A stretch of 33,086 nt of DNA, from NCBI GenBank assembly GCA_003210775.1, contig QCUI01000020.1, forward strand, positions 1 to 33,086, written 5' to 3'. Positions 31,116-33,086 of the stretch are shown here, piece after piece. Under the pieces are notes generated by a model. The model did not search any database, was not told the origin of the DNA, and was given only the letters and a program-made list of their open reading frames with translations. A program made the translations under genes and the position numbers. This stretch comes from Synechococcus sp. AG-679-A04 (GTDB taxonomy: Bacteria > Cyanobacteriota > Cyanobacteriia > PCC-6307 > Cyanobiaceae). Every line of letters begins with the position of its first letter. Position 1 is the stretch's first letter.

Positions 31116-32219
31116 ATGGGCCAGGACATCGCAATCGGCACAGAGTCACGCAACTCCTCCGCCGCCGAAGGACAATCTGTGCTTGGTGACCATGCAGAGC
31201 GGCTTTCGACCCTGGTGACAGCCCAGAGGGCCAACGTTGACAAGGAGACCGGCCTGGCTTTGTACCGCGACATGACCCTCGGGCGCCGCTTTGAGGACAA
31301 ATGCGCGGAGATGTATTACCGCGGCAAGATGTTTGGCTTCGTGCACCTCTACAACGGTCAGGAGGCTGTGAGCACCGGTGTGATCGGTGCCATGAAGCGA
31401 CAACACGACTGGTTCTGCAGCACCTACCGCGATCACGTTCATGCCCTGAGTGCTGGTGTTCCAGCCCGTGAGGTGATGAGTGAACTGTTCGGCAAGGAAA
31501 CAGGTTGCAGCAAAGGCCGCGGTGGCTCAATGCACCTGTTCTCCAAAGAACATCACCTGCTCGGCGGGTTCGCCTTCATCGGGGAAGGCATTCCAATAGC
31601 CCTCGGTGCAGCGTTCACCAGCCGCTACAAGCGAGATGCCCTGGGTGACCCCAGCAGCAATTCAGTTACAGCAGCATTCTTTGGAGATGGCACCTGCAAT
31701 AACGGTCAGTTCTTTGAATGCCTGAACATGGCGCAGCTCTGGAAGCTGCCGATCATTTTTGTGGTGGAGAACAACAAGTGGGCCATCGGCATGGCCCACG
31801 ACCGTGCCACCAGCGATCCAGAGATCTGGCGTAAGGCCGGTGCTTTTGGCATGGCCGGAGAAGAAGTGGACGGCATGGACGTTCTGGCCGTTCGGGCCGC
31901 AGCCCAAAGGGCTGTTGAGCGGGCCAGGGCTGGAGAAGGTCCCACGGTGTTGGAGTGCCTGACCTACCGCTTCCGAGGCCATTCACTGGCTGACCCTGAT
32001 GAACTGCGTGCCGAAGAAGAGAAACAGTTCTGGGCCAAACGCGATCCACTCAAAGCGCTTGAACGCGACCTGGTCGGCTCCGGCTTAACAAGCAGCGAGG
32101 AGCTGCGGGGGATCGAAAAGGAGATCGACGGCATCGTCCAGGACTGTGTCGACTTCGCTCTCAGTGCACCCGAGCCGGATGGATCTGAGCTGACTCGCTA
32201 CATCTGGGCCGAAGACTGA
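31116..32219 (+). CDS. pdhA: Pyruvate dehydrogenase E1 component alpha subunit (367 aa)
   Basis: PdhA, with PdhB, decarboxylates pyruvate using thiamine diphosphate and feeds acetyl-CoA synthesis. The cofactor motif GDG (190-192) to NN (219-220) is intact: [20 protein letters not shown] and [36 protein letters not shown] and [16 protein letters not shown] are also standard. The ATG 31116 is chosen; an in-frame ATG at 31050 adds 22 residues that look like noise and cross the ftn2 start region. It converges on the deacetylase-family gene with 12 bases between the stops. Confidence 0.96.
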   Translation: MGQDIAIGTESRNSSAAEGQSVLGDHAERLSTLVTAQRANVDKETGLALYRDMTLGRRFEDKCAEMYYRGKMFGFVHLYNGQEAVSTGVIGAMKRQHDWFCSTYRDHVHALSAGVPAREVMSELFGKETGCSKGRGGSMHLFSKEHHLLGGFAFIGEGIPIALGAAFTSRYKRDALGDPSSNSVTAAFFGDGTCNNGQFFECLNMAQLWKLPIIFVVENNKWAIGMAHDRATSDPEIWRKAGAFGMAGEEVDGMDVLAVRAAAQRAVERARAGEGPTVLECLTYRFRGHSLADPDELRAEEEKQFWAKRDPLKALERDLVGSGLTSSEELRGIEKEIDGIVQDCVDFALSAPEPDGSELTRYIWAED

Positions 32220-32231
32220 CCTCAGCCTGAC

Positions 32232-33086
32232 TTAGAGACCATGCAAACGGGCCTGATCAGCTGCTGCCCTGAACACCAGTGCGTGACGCTTCACCAAAGG
32301 CGTCATAGCGTCGTAACCACCGCCAATCACTGTGGCCACAGGAATCTTGCGGCGCAGACAGGCATCCAGCACCAGATGATCCCTTTGCAAAAGGCCGACA
32401 TCCGACAGGGCCAGACGTCCCAGACGGTCATCGCGATGGGGATCAACACCCGCGTTGTAAAGCACGATCTGTGGATTCAGCCGGTCCAGCAGATCGGGTA
32501 GGTGGTCGCCAATCAAGGCGAGGTACTCCTGATCGCCTACTCCATCGCTGATGGGCAGATCTAGATCACTAATCTGCTTGCGGGCAGGAAAGTTGGACGC
32601 TGCATGCGCTGAAAAGGTGAACACCCTTGGCTCATGTTGAAAGATCAGCGCAGTGGCATCGCCCTGATGCACATCAAGATCAACCACCATGATCTGAGTG
32701 AGGCGCTCCTGCTCAAGCAACACACGAGCACAGATCGCCAGATCATTAAAAATGCAGAATCCGCTGCCATAACCAGGAAAGGCATGGTGCGTCCCACCAG
32801 CGAGGTGACAGGCCAGACCATGCTTCAAAGCCAGTCGAGCTGTCAGCAGCGAACCGCCAACGGCAAGAAACGTGCGCTGCACCAAAGGGGTAGTGACAGG
32901 CAATCCGATGCGCCGCTGTGCCTGGCGATCCAGCTGATCTCTGGCAAAGGCTTCGTGATAAGCGCGGTCATGAACCAATTCCAGCAATCGACGAGGCACT
33001 GGGAGTGGTCGATGCATCTGAAGGTCAGTGGCCAGCCCTGTCTCCCTGAGACAACTGTCGAGCTGGCGAAACTTCGCCATCGGAAA
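32232..33086 (-). CDS. Histone-deacetylase family protein, N-terminus cut by window edge
   Basis: The zinc-dependent deacetylase fold (HDAC / acetoin-utilisation AcuC / acetylpolyamine amidohydrolase superfamily). Motifs: LAGGTHHAFPGYGSGFCIFN with the catalytic His pair, VVDLDVHQGDATALIF with the metal Asp and His, YNAGVDPHRDDRLG with the second metal Asp, and VIGGGYD with the active-site Gly-Tyr. Substrates of bacterial members include acetylated lysines and polyamines; this one cannot be assigned. The frame is still open at the right edge, where it reads FPMAKFRQL. Homologues have some 20 residues more before this point, so the real start lies beyond 33086. Confidence 0.9.
   Translation of the reverse strand, partial: FPMAKFRQLDSCLRETGLATDLQMHRPLPVPRRLLELVHDRAYHEAFARDQLDRQAQRRIGLPVTTPLVQRTFLAVGGSLLTARLALKHGLACHLAGGTHHAFPGYGSGFCIFNDLAICARVLLEQERLTQIMVVDLDVHQGDATALIFQHEPRVFTFSAHAASNFPARKQISDLDLPISDGVGDQEYLALIGDHLPDLLDRLNPQIVLYNAGVDPHRDDRLGRLALSDVGLLQRDHLVLDACLRRKIPVATVIGGGYDAMTPLVKRHALVFRAAADQARLHGL

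Overview
The window looks like a chromosome segment of a marine picocyanobacterium, either Synechococcus or a low-light Prochlorococcus of the MIT9303/9313 type. The signs are a high-light-inducible protein, a CpcS/CpeS-type phycobilin lyase, an Ftn2/ZipN (ARC6-like) division protein, DUF1651 proteins, a Nif11-type leader peptide, a ThiE with the cyanobacterial N-terminal extension, and dense overlapping gene packing. This is inferred from gene content; no rRNA or marker gene was compared.

Positions 1 to about 9,000 are accessory in character: A+T-richer, loosely packed and on mixed strands. They hold small genes, many unrecognised: a Nif11-type peptide, a TPR protein, five small proteins with signal peptides, two intact DUF1651 genes, gene remnants, a DUF6447-like protein, a high-light-inducible protein and a rubrerythrin/rubredoxin fusion. 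Four related hairpin elements lie between genes in the first 3.3 kb. Read on the minus strand, the best copies carry a CACCTCACACC-type stretch just before an intrinsic terminator, a layout like the small RNA Yfr1. This is the least explained signal in the window.

Positions about 9,100 to 33,086 are a G+C-richer, tightly packed core. In coordinate order they hold: a minus-strand series pheS, nadK, a response regulator with a degenerate receiver and a DUF192 protein; surE against a DUF3611 membrane protein; ribF and thiE on the plus strand with a 44-residue membrane protein gene on the minus strand between them; thiS, a DUF1517 protein and a 59-residue protein; a minus-strand series era, CpcS/CpeS-like lyase, trmD, ispF, TIGR03792 protein and larB with stop/start overlaps; a divergent unknown gene; an OprB-type porin next to an MFS sugar porter; a Bax-inhibitor-1-like protein, phoH, rpsP and ffh; ftn2 divergent from pdhA; and a histone-deacetylase-family gene cut by the right edge.

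The core genes cover translation and secretion (pheS, trmD, rpsP, era, ffh), cofactor synthesis (nadK, ribF, thiE, thiS, ispF, larB), central carbon (pdhA), cell division (ftn2) and probable sugar uptake (porin plus sugar porter). No rRNA, tRNA, CRISPR array, insertion sequence or integrase was seen.
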